Source: Clostridium sp. CX1
Lineage (GTDB): Bacteria > Bacillota > Clostridia > Clostridiales > Clostridiaceae
Assembly: GCF_025398335.1 (NCBI RefSeq)
Contig: NZ_JAODOO010000002.1
Span: 124,001-188,000, forward strand
Direction: 5' to 3'
Length of the DNA stretch: 64,000 nucleotides
Part shown: positions 1 through 8,703 of the stretch, piece by piece
How positions within the stretch are numbered: position 1 is the stretch's first letter
Layout: each line of letters starts with the position of its first letter
Notes under the pieces: model-generated
Seen by the model: the letters and a program-made list of their open reading frames with translations, nothing else
Database searches by the model: none
Told to the model about the DNA's origin: nothing
Program-made: the position numbers and the translations under genes

Positions 1-1
1 A

Positions 2-535
2 AGTAAGCTTGGATTAACAGAAAAGGATAAGAATGATATAAAGTGGGGACTAGACCGGGGGATAGATATTATATGCCTATCTTATGTAACTAGTGATGAC
101 AGTATTAAAGAATTGAAAAGCTTTATTAAAGATTATCAAAAATACAATAAAGATATAAAGATGCCTATAATTTGGGCCAAAATTGAGTGTAGAGATGCTA
201 TAGAAAATTTTGATAAAATAGTAAAGGTAAGCGATGGCATTATGATAGGCAGGGGAGATCTGTTAGCAGAGTTGGAACTCCATGAAATTCCTTTAGCTCA
301 AGATAAAATTGTTACAAAGATGAAAAAGAGTGTAAAGGAGCTAATTATTGCTACCTATGTATTAGATTCCTTAAAAAAAGGCAGTATGCCAACTATAAAT
401 GAAGTTAACGATATATATAATTTCATGAAAAATAAGGTTAATGGTTTTATGTTATCCGGTGAGGTAACTATTTCTAGAACCCCTATTGAAAATATCAAGC
501 TTTTAAAGGATTTAGTTACAAGATTTGAGAATTAA
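2..535 (+). CDS. pyruvate-kinase-like barrel protein, 5' end outside window, no C-terminal domain
   Basis: The frame is open from base 2, so only the C-terminal part is visible. It matches the second half of the pyruvate kinase TIM barrel: a KIE motif, the Mg-binding-like loop GIMIGRGDL, a PT..EV.D segment and MLSGE. In family members these residues bind phosphoenolpyruvate and metal. The reading frame stops right after the last barrel helix (LLKDLVTRFEN), so the roughly 120-residue C-terminal regulatory domain of normal pyruvate kinases is absent. It is either a barrel-only paralogue or a degenerate copy. The strong match of the barrel motifs supports a functional enzyme, but its substrate is not certain. 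The true start lies left of the window. Confidence 0.75.
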   Translation, partial: SKLGLTEKDKNDIKWGLDRGIDIICLSYVTSDDSIKELKSFIKDYQKYNKDIKMPIIWAKIECRDAIENFDKIVKVSDGIMIGRGDLLAELELHEIPLAQDKIVTKMKKSVKELIIATYVLDSLKKGSMPTINEVNDIYNFMKNKVNGFMLSGEVTISRTPIENIKLLKDLVTRFEN

Positions 536-605
536 ATAGTCTTTGAAGATATTATTTTTTATCAGCTTACTTTTTAAAATTTAGACTATAAATTGCAATT
601 AAGGA

Positions 606-1241
606 GTGGTAGTTATTAATTACTCTGAATTATTTAATAAATATAGAATACTAGTAGATACTTCCAGTTTTCTCTGTACTGGAGCAGAAGAGTTTTTTAT
701 TCATAAAGCTGAAAGGGAATTAAAGAATAGTAATAAAAAATTTATCATACAGTACAAAGTAGCGGAAGAAATAAATTTGTTAACTGATAGTGAAGATGAA
801 AAGGCAAGAGAAAGAGCTAAGAAAGCGGTTAAGCTTGTTAATTATATGTATTTTCAGGGGGGAACTTTAGAGCACTACGGAACAGAAGAAGATTCCTATA
901 CAGATACGCAATTTTTAAAGATATTTACACAGTTTGGTAAGAACGCAGATTTAGCTCTTATAACTCAGGATAGATCATTAGCTAAGTCTATTCTAGGGAT
1001 TAAAAATCAAAATGATATCACATCTACAAAAGATATAGCAGCTTTCAGAGTTTCCGATGATGGAAACCTAGTTAATTGGGAAGAATTGATAAAAGAAAAA
1101 AAAGTAAGAACTGTTAGTACAAGATGCTTCAACTGCCATAAATGGTTTAAGGAAAATAAGTGGTTTATAGATAAATTATACGACAACGGAAAAAAAGTAT
1201 ACTGTACTGAATGCAAAAAATTATTTATACCTGTAAGGTAG
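606..1241 (+). CDS. PIN-domain protein with C-terminal zinc ribbon
   Basis: The N-terminal 150 residues look like a PIN nuclease fold: an early acidic residue in ILVDTSSF, a central acidic patch and a late acidic pair around NADLALITQD. The C-terminus carries two cysteine pairs (CFNCHKW and CTEC) typical of a zinc ribbon. PIN domains are usually metal-dependent ribonucleases; the ribbon may bind RNA. The start is unclear: the GTG at 606 overlaps the AAGGAG ribosome binding site at 601-606, whereas an ATT codon at 615 has normal spacing. The gene stands alone, ending in a terminator shared with the convergent HAD gene. No antitoxin-like partner is adjacent, so it is probably not a VapC toxin. 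Confidence 0.7.
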   Translation: MVVINYSELFNKYRILVDTSSFLCTGAEEFFIHKAERELKNSNKKFIIQYKVAEEINLLTDSEDEKARERAKKAVKLVNYMYFQGGTLEHYGTEEDSYTDTQFLKIFTQFGKNADLALITQDRSLAKSILGIKNQNDITSTKDIAAFRVSDDGNLVNWEELIKEKKVRTVSTRCFNCHKWFKENKWFIDKLYDNGKKVYCTECKKLFIPVR

Positions 1242-1250
1242 ATTTTTAAT

Positions 1251-1287
1251 AAAAAGGGGTATCTCCAAAGGAGATGTCCCCTTTTTG
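1251..1287. terminator. bidirectional intrinsic terminator
   Basis: AAAAGGGG and GACATCTCC-type arms pair across a short loop and are flanked by A and T runs on both sides. It sits between the convergent PIN and HAD genes and can serve both. Confidence 0.85.
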
Positions 1288-1302
1288 TTAATGAAGTTAA
1301 GA

Positions 1303-2016
1303 CTAAGAATCAGCCTTTGGTAACTCTTTTACAAATTGGAAAAATTCTTCATAATTCCCCTTGTAATCTGTAATTATAGCGTCTTCTGTTCTATGTAACA
1401 TGTTATCTGTTATTAGATAAGTCTTCATTCCAAGATTTTTGGCTACAAGGTCTTCTTGCACGTCATTTCCAACCATAAGACATTCTACAGGAGATTTCTC
1501 TATATCTTTTAGTATTTCCTCGTAGTACTTTAATTGAGGTTTGCAATAGTGATTGGTTTCAAAGGTACTTATATATGAAAATTCTTCTGGGTCAAAACCA
1601 GCCCAGCGTATTCTATGATAAATTGCTTTCGCTGGAAACATAGGGTTTGTGGCTACAACTATTTTATAACCTTTTTCCTTCAGTATTTTAACACTTTCTT
1701 TAATACTTTCAATGTTGTGAACTGCTTCCCTTACATTCAAGAACCTTGTATCATAAAATTCATCAAAACGATTCTTTAGAACAGATATATCGGCTTCCAA
1801 TCTTTTCCCAAAGTCCTCCATAAAAACTTCTTCATTGGTTCTAAATTCAGTATTTTTAACCATAGCCTTTGTGGATTCCCAAATATTCTTTGCAAACTTT
1901 TCAGGTTCCATTATATCGGAAAAAGTATCTGTTAGTTCTCTAAAATATAGTTTTTCAAATAAAATCATATCCATAGAAAGTAGTGTTCCATCAAGATCAA
2001 ATAAAATAGTATTCAT
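1303..2016 (-). CDS. HAD-family hydrolase
   Basis: A 237-residue HAD-superfamily phosphatase. Motif I is FDLDGTLL near the N-terminus, motif II is in VVATNPMF, the conserved lysine is in KPQLKYY and motif III is VGNDVQED. The helical cap lies between motifs I and II, as in phosphoglycolate-phosphatase-like subfamily members. The start ATG follows a GGAGGACA ribosome binding site. It is monocistronic. The substrate is unknown; small phosphorylated metabolites are typical for the family. Confidence 0.85.
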   Translation of the reverse strand: MNTILFDLDGTLLSMDMILFEKLYFRELTDTFSDIMEPEKFAKNIWESTKAMVKNTEFRTNEEVFMEDFGKRLEADISVLKNRFDEFYDTRFLNVREAVHNIESIKESVKILKEKGYKIVVATNPMFPAKAIYHRIRWAGFDPEEFSYISTFETNHYCKPQLKYYEEILKDIEKSPVECLMVGNDVQEDLVAKNLGMKTYLITDNMLHRTEDAIITDYKGNYEEFFQFVKELPKADS

Positions 2017-2163
2017 AGTTGTCCTCCTTCATGGCTTATATCAAAATTTAAAGTAAGGGAGTAAGTATATTTAGAAAATCTCCCCAACATATTAAATAAT
2101 TTTAACATAATAATAATAGTATTACTACAAAAGGTATAGGTTTTATTATTATAACTAAAGGTG

Positions 2164-2224
2164 TTGAAGTGTTTTGAATGATTCGTGAAAGTATTTGATT
2201 TAATTTGAATGAAATTGATTGAAA
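2164..2224 (+). promoter_or_regulatory. six phased TTGA repeats, candidate FruR operator
   Basis: The G of a (T/G)TGA core falls at 2166, 2176, 2187, 2197, 2207 and 2217, so the repeats lie on one face of the helix every 10-11 bp. They lie upstream of and overlap the -35 of the fruR promoter. Tandem TTGA/TGAAN-type repeats are known operators of DeoR-family sugar regulators, so autoregulation by FruR is inferred. Confidence 0.65.
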
Positions 2225-2247
2225 TTTTGTTTTTTATCTATTATAAT
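2219..2247 (+). promoter_or_regulatory. fruRKA promoter
   Basis: TTGAAA at 2219-2224 and TATAAT at 2242-2247 are separated by 17 bp. The -35 box overlaps the end of the TTGA repeat array. The fruR start is 34 bp downstream. Confidence 0.8.
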
Positions 2248-2280
2248 GTTTACATAAGTTATTTAAGAAGGTGATTATAG

Positions 2281-3033
2281 TTGTTAACAGAAGAAAGACA
2301 TAATTTGATACTTGAGCTTCTCAAAGAAAAAGGCGTAGTAAAGATAAATGAACTTGTGGAAGCAACAAACACTTCAGAGTCCACCATAAGACGAGACTTA
2401 ACCATATTAGAAAGTACAAACAGCATTAAGAGAATACATGGGGGAGCTACATTAACTAAGGGAAGACTCATCGAACAAACTTACCTTGAAAAGGAAGTTC
2501 AGAGCGTAGATGAAAAAAGATTAATCGGTAAATATGCTGCATCACTTGTAAAAGATGGTGATTGCATCTACCTAGATGCAGGAACATCTACCTTCGAAAT
2601 GATTCAATTTATTGATAGAAAAAATATAATAGTAGTTACCAACGGACTTAAACATATAAATGCTCTTGTTGAACGAAAGATTAACTCTTATATTTTAGGT
2701 GGAAAAGTTAAAGAAACTACAAAAGCAGTTGTAGGCATAGATGCTTTGAAAAGTTTAGAAAAATTTAGGTTTGATAAGTCTTTTCTAGGAATCAATGGAG
2801 TTCACTTAGAGCAAGGCTTTACTACACCAGATTCAGAGGAAGCTATACTCAAAGAAAGTGCTATTAAGCAATCAAGACAAGCTTTTATTTTGGCAGATGA
2901 CAGTAAATTTGGGGAGGTAAGTTTTGTTAAAGTAGCGGATTTGGAAAAAGCTATGATTATTACAAACTCTCGGATAGAAGATTATGAAAATTATAGTAAA
3001 AAAACTAAACTAAAGGTTGTGGTAGAACAATGA
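2281..3033 (+). CDS. fruR: DeoR-family regulator of fructose operon
   Basis: A 250-residue DeoR/GlpR-type regulator. The N-terminal winged HTH (residues 1-57) ends in the family signature STIRRDL...L. The C-terminal sugar-phosphate sensor domain has DAGTSTFEM and GINGVH segments. It starts with TTG at 2281 after an AAGAAGGTGAT ribosome binding site. It overlaps fruK by ATGA, and fruA follows, so its likely effector is fructose 1-phosphate. Repression probably acts through the phased TTGA repeats upstream. Confidence 0.92.
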   Translation: MLTEERHNLILELLKEKGVVKINELVEATNTSESTIRRDLTILESTNSIKRIHGGATLTKGRLIEQTYLEKEVQSVDEKRLIGKYAASLVKDGDCIYLDAGTSTFEMIQFIDRKNIIVVTNGLKHINALVERKINSYILGGKVKETTKAVVGIDALKSLEKFRFDKSFLGINGVHLEQGFTTPDSEEAILKESAIKQSRQAFILADDSKFGEVSFVKVADLEKAMIITNSRIEDYENYSKKTKLKVVVEQ

Positions 3034-3941
3034 TATACACAGTAACATTTAATCCATCTATAGATTATGTCATTGATGTTGAAGAATTTGAAAAAGGAAA
3101 AGTAAATAGAGTTACAAAAGAATATAAGTATGCTGGCGGAAAGGGAATAAATGTATCTAGGGTTTTAAAGAATCTAGATATTCAAAGCAGAGCACTTGGA
3201 TTTATTGGAGGCTTTACAGGTAGGTTTATAGTTGACTCTTTAAAAAGTCAAGGTGTTGAAACAGACTTTATAGAAGTTAGTGGTGACACAAGGATAAATG
3301 TAAAGCTTAAATCAAAGGAAGAAACAGAAATAAATGGTGCTGGTCCAGAGATAGATGAAGAAGCTCTAAACAGGTTATTCAAGAAAATTGATAAATTAAG
3401 TTCTAAAGATTTTTTAGTATTAGCGGGAAATGTGCAAAAGTCATTGCCAATGGATATTTATTCAATAATTCAGCAAAAATGTTCGCATAAGGCAGTAAAG
3501 GTTGTAGTTGATACTACAGGAGAAGCTTTAATAGCTACATTAAAGTTTAACCCTTTTTTAATTAAGCCTAACAATCATGAACTGGAAGAAATATTTAATG
3601 TAAAAATAAACAGTAAAGAGGAACTAATACACTATGGTAATGAGCTTAAAGAAAAGGGAGCAGAAAATGTAGTTATTTCTATGGCCAGTGAAGGTGCATT
3701 ATTAATATGTAATGAAGGTGTTTTTCATGCATCTGCTCCAAAGGGAATTGTAAAAAATTCAGTAGGTGCTGGGGACTCTTTAATTGCCGGGTTTATTGCA
3801 AGTTATTCTGAAAAATCAAGTTTAGTTGAAGCACTTAAATTTGGTGCTGCAACAGGAAGTGCCACAGCATTTTCAATGGATTTATGTAAAATGGAAGATG
3901 TAAAGAAACTGCTCACAGAAATAACCATAACTAAGTTATAG
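3030..3941 (+). CDS. fruK: 1-phosphofructokinase
   Basis: A 303-residue PfkB-family sugar kinase that phosphorylates fructose 1-phosphate to fructose 1,6-bisphosphate. It shows the N-terminal NPSIDYV start, the GGKGIN substrate motif near residue 39 and the C-terminal ATP-site motif VGAGDS with the catalytic Asp near residue 249. Its ATG overlaps the fruR stop (ATGA), which indicates translational coupling. Its position between fruR and the fructose PTS transporter favours 1-phosphofructokinase over tagatose-6-phosphate kinase. Confidence 0.93.
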   Translation: MIYTVTFNPSIDYVIDVEEFEKGKVNRVTKEYKYAGGKGINVSRVLKNLDIQSRALGFIGGFTGRFIVDSLKSQGVETDFIEVSGDTRINVKLKSKEETEINGAGPEIDEEALNRLFKKIDKLSSKDFLVLAGNVQKSLPMDIYSIIQQKCSHKAVKVVVDTTGEALIATLKFNPFLIKPNNHELEEIFNVKINSKEELIHYGNELKEKGAENVVISMASEGALLICNEGVFHASAPKGIVKNSVGAGDSLIAGFIASYSEKSSLVEALKFGAATGSATAFSMDLCKMEDVKKLLTEITITKL

Positions 3942-4122
3942 CACGCTGTGATTGTATAGATATAATATAGAAAACAATTTTATATCATCAGCTAAATCAG
4001 GCATACCTATGTTGTATAAGAATAATTAAGACTACCTTAGTTTAAATAATAAAGATTATGTAAAGGTGTACAAAGGTAAATTAACCATAAAAATTTAAAA
4101 ATAAAACAATGCGGAGGTAAAA

Positions 4123-6015
4123 ATGAAAATTACAGAGCTTTTAAAAAGAGATACTATTATTTTAGACTTAAATTCTAAATCTAAAGCAGAAGTAATTGAT
4201 GAATTAGTAAATAAACTAGATACAGCTGGAAGATTGAGTAATAAGGAAGAATATAAAAAAGCTATATGGAAAAGAGAAAATGAGTTCTCAACGGGAATAG
4301 GTGATGGAATAGCTATTCCCCATGCTAAAACTACAGCAGTAAAGGTTCCATCTATAGCCTTTGGCCGTTCTAAGGAAGGTATAGATTATGATTCTCTAGA
4401 TGGTACTAATGCTCATATATTCTTTATGATAGCTGCAAGTGAAGGGGCACATAATGAACATTTAGAAACCTTATCAAGACTATCAAGCTTACTTATGAAT
4501 GAAAGCTTTAAAGAGGGACTTGTTAATGCAAAATCAAAGGATGAGATATTAAATCTAATTGATAATCAAGAAAAAGTTTATTTACAAGCTGAAAGCAATA
4601 AATCATTGTCAACAGAGAAGAAAACTGAAGAAAAAAAGTTAATCCTTGCTGTTACTGCATGCCCTACTGGTATAGCCCATACTTACATGGCAGCAGATTC
4701 TCTTAAAAATAAGGCAAGAGAAATGGGAGTAGATATTAAGGTTGAAACTAATGGTTCTACTGGAGTAAAGAATAGATTAACTGAAGATGAAATTAGTAGA
4801 GCAGCAGCAATAATAGTAGCTGCAGATAAACAAGTTGAGATGGCTAGGTTTGAAGGTAAAAAAGTAATTCAAGTTCCTGTAGCACATGGAATTAAAAAGG
4901 CTGAAGAACTTATAAATAGAGGATTACAGGGAGATGAACCAGTATATCATCATAGTGGAAATAGAGAAACTCCAGCAGGAGACAAAAGTGAAAAAATAGG
5001 TTTTTATAAGCATCTCATGAGTGGTGTGTCAAATATGCTTCCTTTCGTTGTAGGTGGAGGTATATTAATTGCAATATCCTTCATGTTCGGTATTCATGCT
5101 AATGATCCAAAGGATCCATCCTTTAATCCTATAGCAAAACTCCTAATGGATATAGGTGGAGGTAATGCTTTTGCCTTAATGGTGCCGGTGCTTGCTGGAT
5201 TTATCGGAAGCAGCATAGCAGATAGACCTGGTTTTGCTCCAGCAATGGTAGGTGGTTTAATTGCAGCAAACAATGGTGCCGGTTTCTTAGGTGGATTAAT
5301 TGCTGGTTTTCTTGGAGGTTACTCTGTACTATTAGTTAAGAAGGTATTCTCCGGGCTTCCAGAATCTCTTGAGGGTATAAAGCCAGTTCTTATATATCCT
5401 CTACTTGGTATATTCATAACTGGTGCAGTTATGCTGCTATTTATAGTAAACCCTGTTAAAGCCATTAACACAGCAATGCAAACATGGTTAGGATCAATGG
5501 GAACAACTAATAGGGTTATTTTAGGTTTAATTCTTGGTGGTATGATGGCTGTTGATATGGGTGGTCCAATAAATAAAGCTGCCTTTACCTTTGGTATTGC
5601 AATGATTGATGCAGGAAACTACTATCCTCATGCTGCTATAATGGCAGCAGGTATGGTGCCTTCAATAGGAATTGCTATTGCAACAACTATATTCAAAAAT
5701 AGATTTACTAAGGAAGAAAGAGATGCAGGTAAAACTAACTATATAATGGGCGCTAGCTTCATAACAGAAGGAGCTATACCTTTTGCAGCTGCAGATCCAG
5801 GAAGGGTCATACCTTCAGTAATTGTTGGATCAGCAATATCTGGAGCATTAACTATGATGTTTAATATAGGACTACCTGCTCCTCACGGTGGTATATTTGT
5901 AATACCAATAGTAAAGGGAAATCCATTGCTTTATATTTTAGCTATCCTAATAGGAGCATTTATTACAGCCTTTATGTTAGGGTTTTTAAAAAAACCACTG
6001 GAAAATAATGAATAG
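4123..6015 (+). CDS. fruA: PTS fructose transporter subunit IIABC
   Basis: A 630-residue membrane phosphotransferase that imports fructose as fructose 1-phosphate. The EIIA domain is at about 1-150 with the phosphorylated His at about residue 67 in AIPHAKT. The EIIB domain is at about 170-270 with the phosphocysteine at about residue 180 in TACPTGIAHTYMAA. The EIIC domain fills the rest, with about nine hydrophobic segments starting after GFYKHLMSG. The domain order A-B-C is the usual one in Gram-positive fruA. A GCGGAGG ribosome binding site precedes the ATG. It lies 181 bp after fruK; a separate promoter there is not obvious. Confidence 0.95.
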   Translation: MKITELLKRDTIILDLNSKSKAEVIDELVNKLDTAGRLSNKEEYKKAIWKRENEFSTGIGDGIAIPHAKTTAVKVPSIAFGRSKEGIDYDSLDGTNAHIFFMIAASEGAHNEHLETLSRLSSLLMNESFKEGLVNAKSKDEILNLIDNQEKVYLQAESNKSLSTEKKTEEKKLILAVTACPTGIAHTYMAADSLKNKAREMGVDIKVETNGSTGVKNRLTEDEISRAAAIIVAADKQVEMARFEGKKVIQVPVAHGIKKAEELINRGLQGDEPVYHHSGNRETPAGDKSEKIGFYKHLMSGVSNMLPFVVGGGILIAISFMFGIHANDPKDPSFNPIAKLLMDIGGGNAFALMVPVLAGFIGSSIADRPGFAPAMVGGLIAANNGAGFLGGLIAGFLGGYSVLLVKKVFSGLPESLEGIKPVLIYPLLGIFITGAVMLLFIVNPVKAINTAMQTWLGSMGTTNRVILGLILGGMMAVDMGGPINKAAFTFGIAMIDAGNYYPHAAIMAAGMVPSIGIAIATTIFKNRFTKEERDAGKTNYIMGASFITEGAIPFAAADPGRVIPSVIVGSAISGALTMMFNIGLPAPHGGIFVIPIVKGNPLLYILAILIGAFITAFMLGFLKKPLENNE

Positions 6016-6055
6016 AAGTTATTACAAATAACTTGTCAAAGAAAAACAACAGAAT

Positions 6056-6094
6056 AAAAAAGCAAAGGTATAATTTACTTACCTTTGCTTTTTC
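6056..6094. terminator. terminator after fruA
   Basis: AAGCAAAGGTA and TACCTTTGCTT pair with a short loop and are followed by a T run. A upstream run makes it usable by the convergent terC-like gene as well. Confidence 0.88.
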
Positions 6095-6128
6095 ATTATA
6101 GTAATAACATAAACCTTATCAATTGTTC

Positions 6129-6989
6129 TTACCTTGCAATCTTTTCCTCAGAATTACTGGAATAGTCAGCTTCCTCTTTACTTTTAACTATTGAGGTTAT
6201 AATACTAATCGTTAGAATAGAGAATATTGTAATCAAGGATGCTACTATAGATATTTCAATGTGGAAGAATAAAATTGCTAGTTTTATTCCAGTAAATATT
6301 AATATGCTGGCAACACCATATTTCACATAAGCAAACTTATTATGAAGCTTTTCTAAAAGAAAGTATAGGTTTCTAAGCCCTAATATAGCAAACATATTAG
6401 AGGTATATACTATGAAAGGGTCAGTAGTTATAGAAAATATAGCTGGTATAGAATCTATAGCAAAAATAATATCGGAACCTTCTACAAGCAGTAGTATAGC
6501 AAACAATGGTGTAGCGTATAGAATTCCATTTTTTCTTGTGAAAAATTTTTCCCCTTCAAGAGTGTCAGAAACAGGTATAATCCTATTAAGAACTTTTATT
6601 ATTTTACTGTCTTTAAAGCTATCCGCATTTTCTTCATTTCGGAACATTCTAATTCCGCTAAATATAAGAAGCAAACCAAAAATGTAAAGAATCCAGTGAA
6701 ATTTGTTAACAATAGTTACTCCTAATACTATGAATATAAGTCTTAAAATAATAGCTCCAATGATTCCATAAGTAAGAACTCTTTTCTGATATTCTTCCTT
6801 TATCCCAAAACTTTGGAATATTAAAAGAAACAAAAATAAGTTATCTAAACTTAGACTTTGCTCAATTACGTATCCACCAAGAAAAGCTAAAGCTTTTTCC
6901 GTACCCATGAAAAAGTAAATTCCAATGTTAAATAGCACTGCTAATCCAACCCAAAAACCTAAATGTAGTAGTGATTTCTTCGTTGACAT
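6129..6989 (-). CDS. TerC-family membrane protein, probable manganese exporter
   Basis: A 286-residue integral membrane protein with seven or more hydrophobic segments. It carries TerC/Alx signatures: SLSLDNLFLF near residues 43-55 and the later VEGSDIIFAIDSIPA, each with conserved acidic residues in membrane segments. TerC/Alx proteins are linked to tellurite resistance and Mn(II) efflux. The upstream leader resembles the yybP-ykoY manganese riboswitch, which fits export of Mn(II). The ATG follows a GGGAGGCA ribosome binding site. It is monocistronic. Confidence 0.88.
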   Translation of the reverse strand: MSTKKSLLHLGFWVGLAVLFNIGIYFFMGTEKALAFLGGYVIEQSLSLDNLFLFLLIFQSFGIKEEYQKRVLTYGIIGAIILRLIFIVLGVTIVNKFHWILYIFGLLLIFSGIRMFRNEENADSFKDSKIIKVLNRIIPVSDTLEGEKFFTRKNGILYATPLFAILLLVEGSDIIFAIDSIPAIFSITTDPFIVYTSNMFAILGLRNLYFLLEKLHNKFAYVKYGVASILIFTGIKLAILFFHIEISIVASLITIFSILTISIITSIVKSKEEADYSSNSEEKIAR

Positions 6990-7046
6990 AAAATTGCCTC
7001 CCTTATAAAAAATTTATGTTAACCTAGGACAAAATAAAAGGCTTTT

Positions 7047-7078
7047 AACATAATTCATATTGGGCTATGAACTATGTC
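7047..7078 (-). terminator. expression-platform hairpin of the terC leader
   Basis: ACATAGTTCATA and TATGAATTATGT pair across a 6-nt loop just after the aptamer 3' strand. A T-rich stretch follows. It may form the Mn-dependent terminator; the U tract is weak, so the control level is uncertain. Confidence 0.5.
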
Positions 7079-7172
7079 AAAAGTCTTATAACCTGAAACA
7101 GGCTTACAAAGCCAGATTTATAACACTAAATCGAATTGTTGACTTTGTAATTTAAATTACTCCCTTTTAACA
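7076..7172 (-). ncRNA. yybP-ykoY manganese riboswitch aptamer
   Basis: Read on the minus strand, the leader has AAAAGGGAGTA at its 5' end, then a helix ACAAAG/CTTTGT holding a CAACAATTCG loop opposite CTGG, and a 3' strand AGACTTTTG that closes the AAAAG/CTTTT base stem. These are the positions of the two conserved loops of yybP-ykoY RNAs, which bind Mn(II). The downstream gene is of the TerC family, a standard member of this regulon. Assigned by eye; no covariance search was made. Confidence 0.72.
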
Positions 7173-7196
7173 GAGGATTATTAAAGTTCTAAATTA

Positions 7197-7226
7197 ATAA
7201 TAGCTTAACTAATAAGGTTATGTCAA
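7197..7226 (-). promoter_or_regulatory. promoter of riboswitch-terC transcript
   Basis: On the minus strand TTGACA (7226-7221) and TATTAT (7202-7197) are 18 bp apart. Transcription would begin near 7190, about 20 nt before the aptamer. The remaining 7227-7400 is AT-rich leader DNA of the divergent dehydrogenase gene with no other clear element. Confidence 0.75.
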
Positions 7227-7400
7227 GTAAAAAATAATATATATAATAATTATAAATATTGTGATAAGTGGTCAATGATACTACATTGCCCCGGTGCGGT
7301 TTATATAGAAATACCATATTCTATAAATGAATAAATAAATTTTACAAGATAAAAATAATTAGGTAGAATTATAGTGAAAAAAAGAGAGGGGTTAGACTAG

Positions 7401-8564
7401 ATGATAAATTTTAATTACAACATTCCTACAAGGGTTTTTTTTGGAAAGGATCAGATTAAGGTATTAGCAAAGGAAATAAAAAAATATGGTTCCAAAGTAC
7501 TGTTAACCTACGGAGGTGGAAGTATAAAACGAACTGGTATATATGATACTGTAATACAAATTTTAAAGGATAATAATATTTCCTACTGGGAACTTGGAGG
7601 TATAGAACCTAATCCAAGGATAACCAGTGTAAAAGAAGGTGTTAAGATATGCCGGGAAAATGATATAGACTTTATACTTGCAGTTGGTGGAGGAAGTACC
7701 ATAGACTGTTCAAAGGTTATTGGTGCAGCCTTTTATTATGAAGGTGATCCATGGGATTTAGTTTCAGGTAAAAGTAGAATAGAAAATGTTTTGCCAGTAG
7801 GAACTATTTTAACTCTTTCAGCAACTGGTTCTGAAATGGATGCTGGTGCTGTTATTAGTAATTTAGAAACAAAGGAAAAACTAGGTTGTGGTCATCCTGG
7901 AATGTTTCCTAAGTTTTCCATACTAGATCCTACATATACCTTTACCGTACCAGCAAACCAGACAGCAGCAGGCACTGCTGACATAATGAGTCATATATTT
8001 GAAGTATATTTTAATAAGACAGAAGGGGCTTATCTTCAAAACAGAATGGCAGAAGCACTACTTAAAACCTGTATAAAGTATGGGCCTATTGCTTATAAAG
8101 AGCCAGAAAACTATGAAGCAAGAGCCAATATAATGTGGGCATCTAGCCTTGCAATAAATGGATTGTTAACCTATGGAAAGGAGACAAATTGGAGTGTTCA
8201 TGGAATGGAGCATGAATTAAGTGCATTTTATGATATAACCCATGGAGTAGGTTTGGCTATTTTAACTCCAAGTTGGATGAAACACGTTCTAGATGACAGT
8301 ACAGTTAATTACTTTGTAGACTATGGAGTTAATGTTTGGGACCTAGATAAAGATGGAGATAAATTTGAAATAGCCAATGCTGCCATAGATAAAACAAGAG
8401 AATTCTTTACTTCATTAGGAATACCATCAACTTTAACAGAGGTTGGAATTAACCGTGAAAACCTAGAAATTATGGCAAAGGCTGCTGTTAGAAGGGGATC
8501 TCTAGGTAATTTTAAGCCTCTTAAAGCAGAGGATGTTCTATCTATATTTGAAGCTTCCTTATAA
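7401..8564 (+). CDS. bdhA: iron-containing alcohol dehydrogenase (butanol dehydrogenase type)
   Basis: A 387-residue group III alcohol dehydrogenase closely resembling clostridial NADPH-dependent butanol dehydrogenases. It has the N-terminal FNYNIPTRVFFG, the nucleotide-binding GGGSTIDCSK near residue 97 and the metal ligands in DIMSHIFE and in the two histidine segments HGMEHELSA and DITHGVGLA. It reduces aldehydes to alcohols in fermentation. It is a single gene that starts at ATG after AGAGGGG and ends before a strong terminator. The symbol rests on recalled similarity; the exact substrate range is not shown. Confidence 0.88.
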   Translation: MINFNYNIPTRVFFGKDQIKVLAKEIKKYGSKVLLTYGGGSIKRTGIYDTVIQILKDNNISYWELGGIEPNPRITSVKEGVKICRENDIDFILAVGGGSTIDCSKVIGAAFYYEGDPWDLVSGKSRIENVLPVGTILTLSATGSEMDAGAVISNLETKEKLGCGHPGMFPKFSILDPTYTFTVPANQTAAGTADIMSHIFEVYFNKTEGAYLQNRMAEALLKTCIKYGPIAYKEPENYEARANIMWASSLAINGLLTYGKETNWSVHGMEHELSAFYDITHGVGLAILTPSWMKHVLDDSTVNYFVDYGVNVWDLDKDGDKFEIANAAIDKTREFFTSLGIPSTLTEVGINRENLEIMAKAAVRRGSLGNFKPLKAEDVLSIFEASL

Positions 8565-8590
8565 AAATTCTACTAGTGATATTTACAATT

Positions 8591-8650
8591 TAATACAAAA
8601 GAAAATTCCTGTCTAAATTTATATTGAGACAGGAATTTTCTTTTGTATTA
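8591..8650. terminator. long perfect hairpin, bidirectional terminator
   Basis: Two perfect 24-bp arms (8591-8614 and 8627-8650) flank a 12-nt loop. The arms end in A/T runs, so the structure can terminate transcription both ways. It lies between the dehydrogenase and uvsE. Confidence 0.85.
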
Positions 8651-8703
8651 ATACCTTAACTATACATAAACTAAGGATAATTTAAATAAGGGAAGGTGAG
8701 ATT

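Noticed and set aside
606-1241. VapC-type toxin
   Set aside because: No antitoxin gene adjacent, and the protein has an extra zinc ribbon and is longer than VapC.
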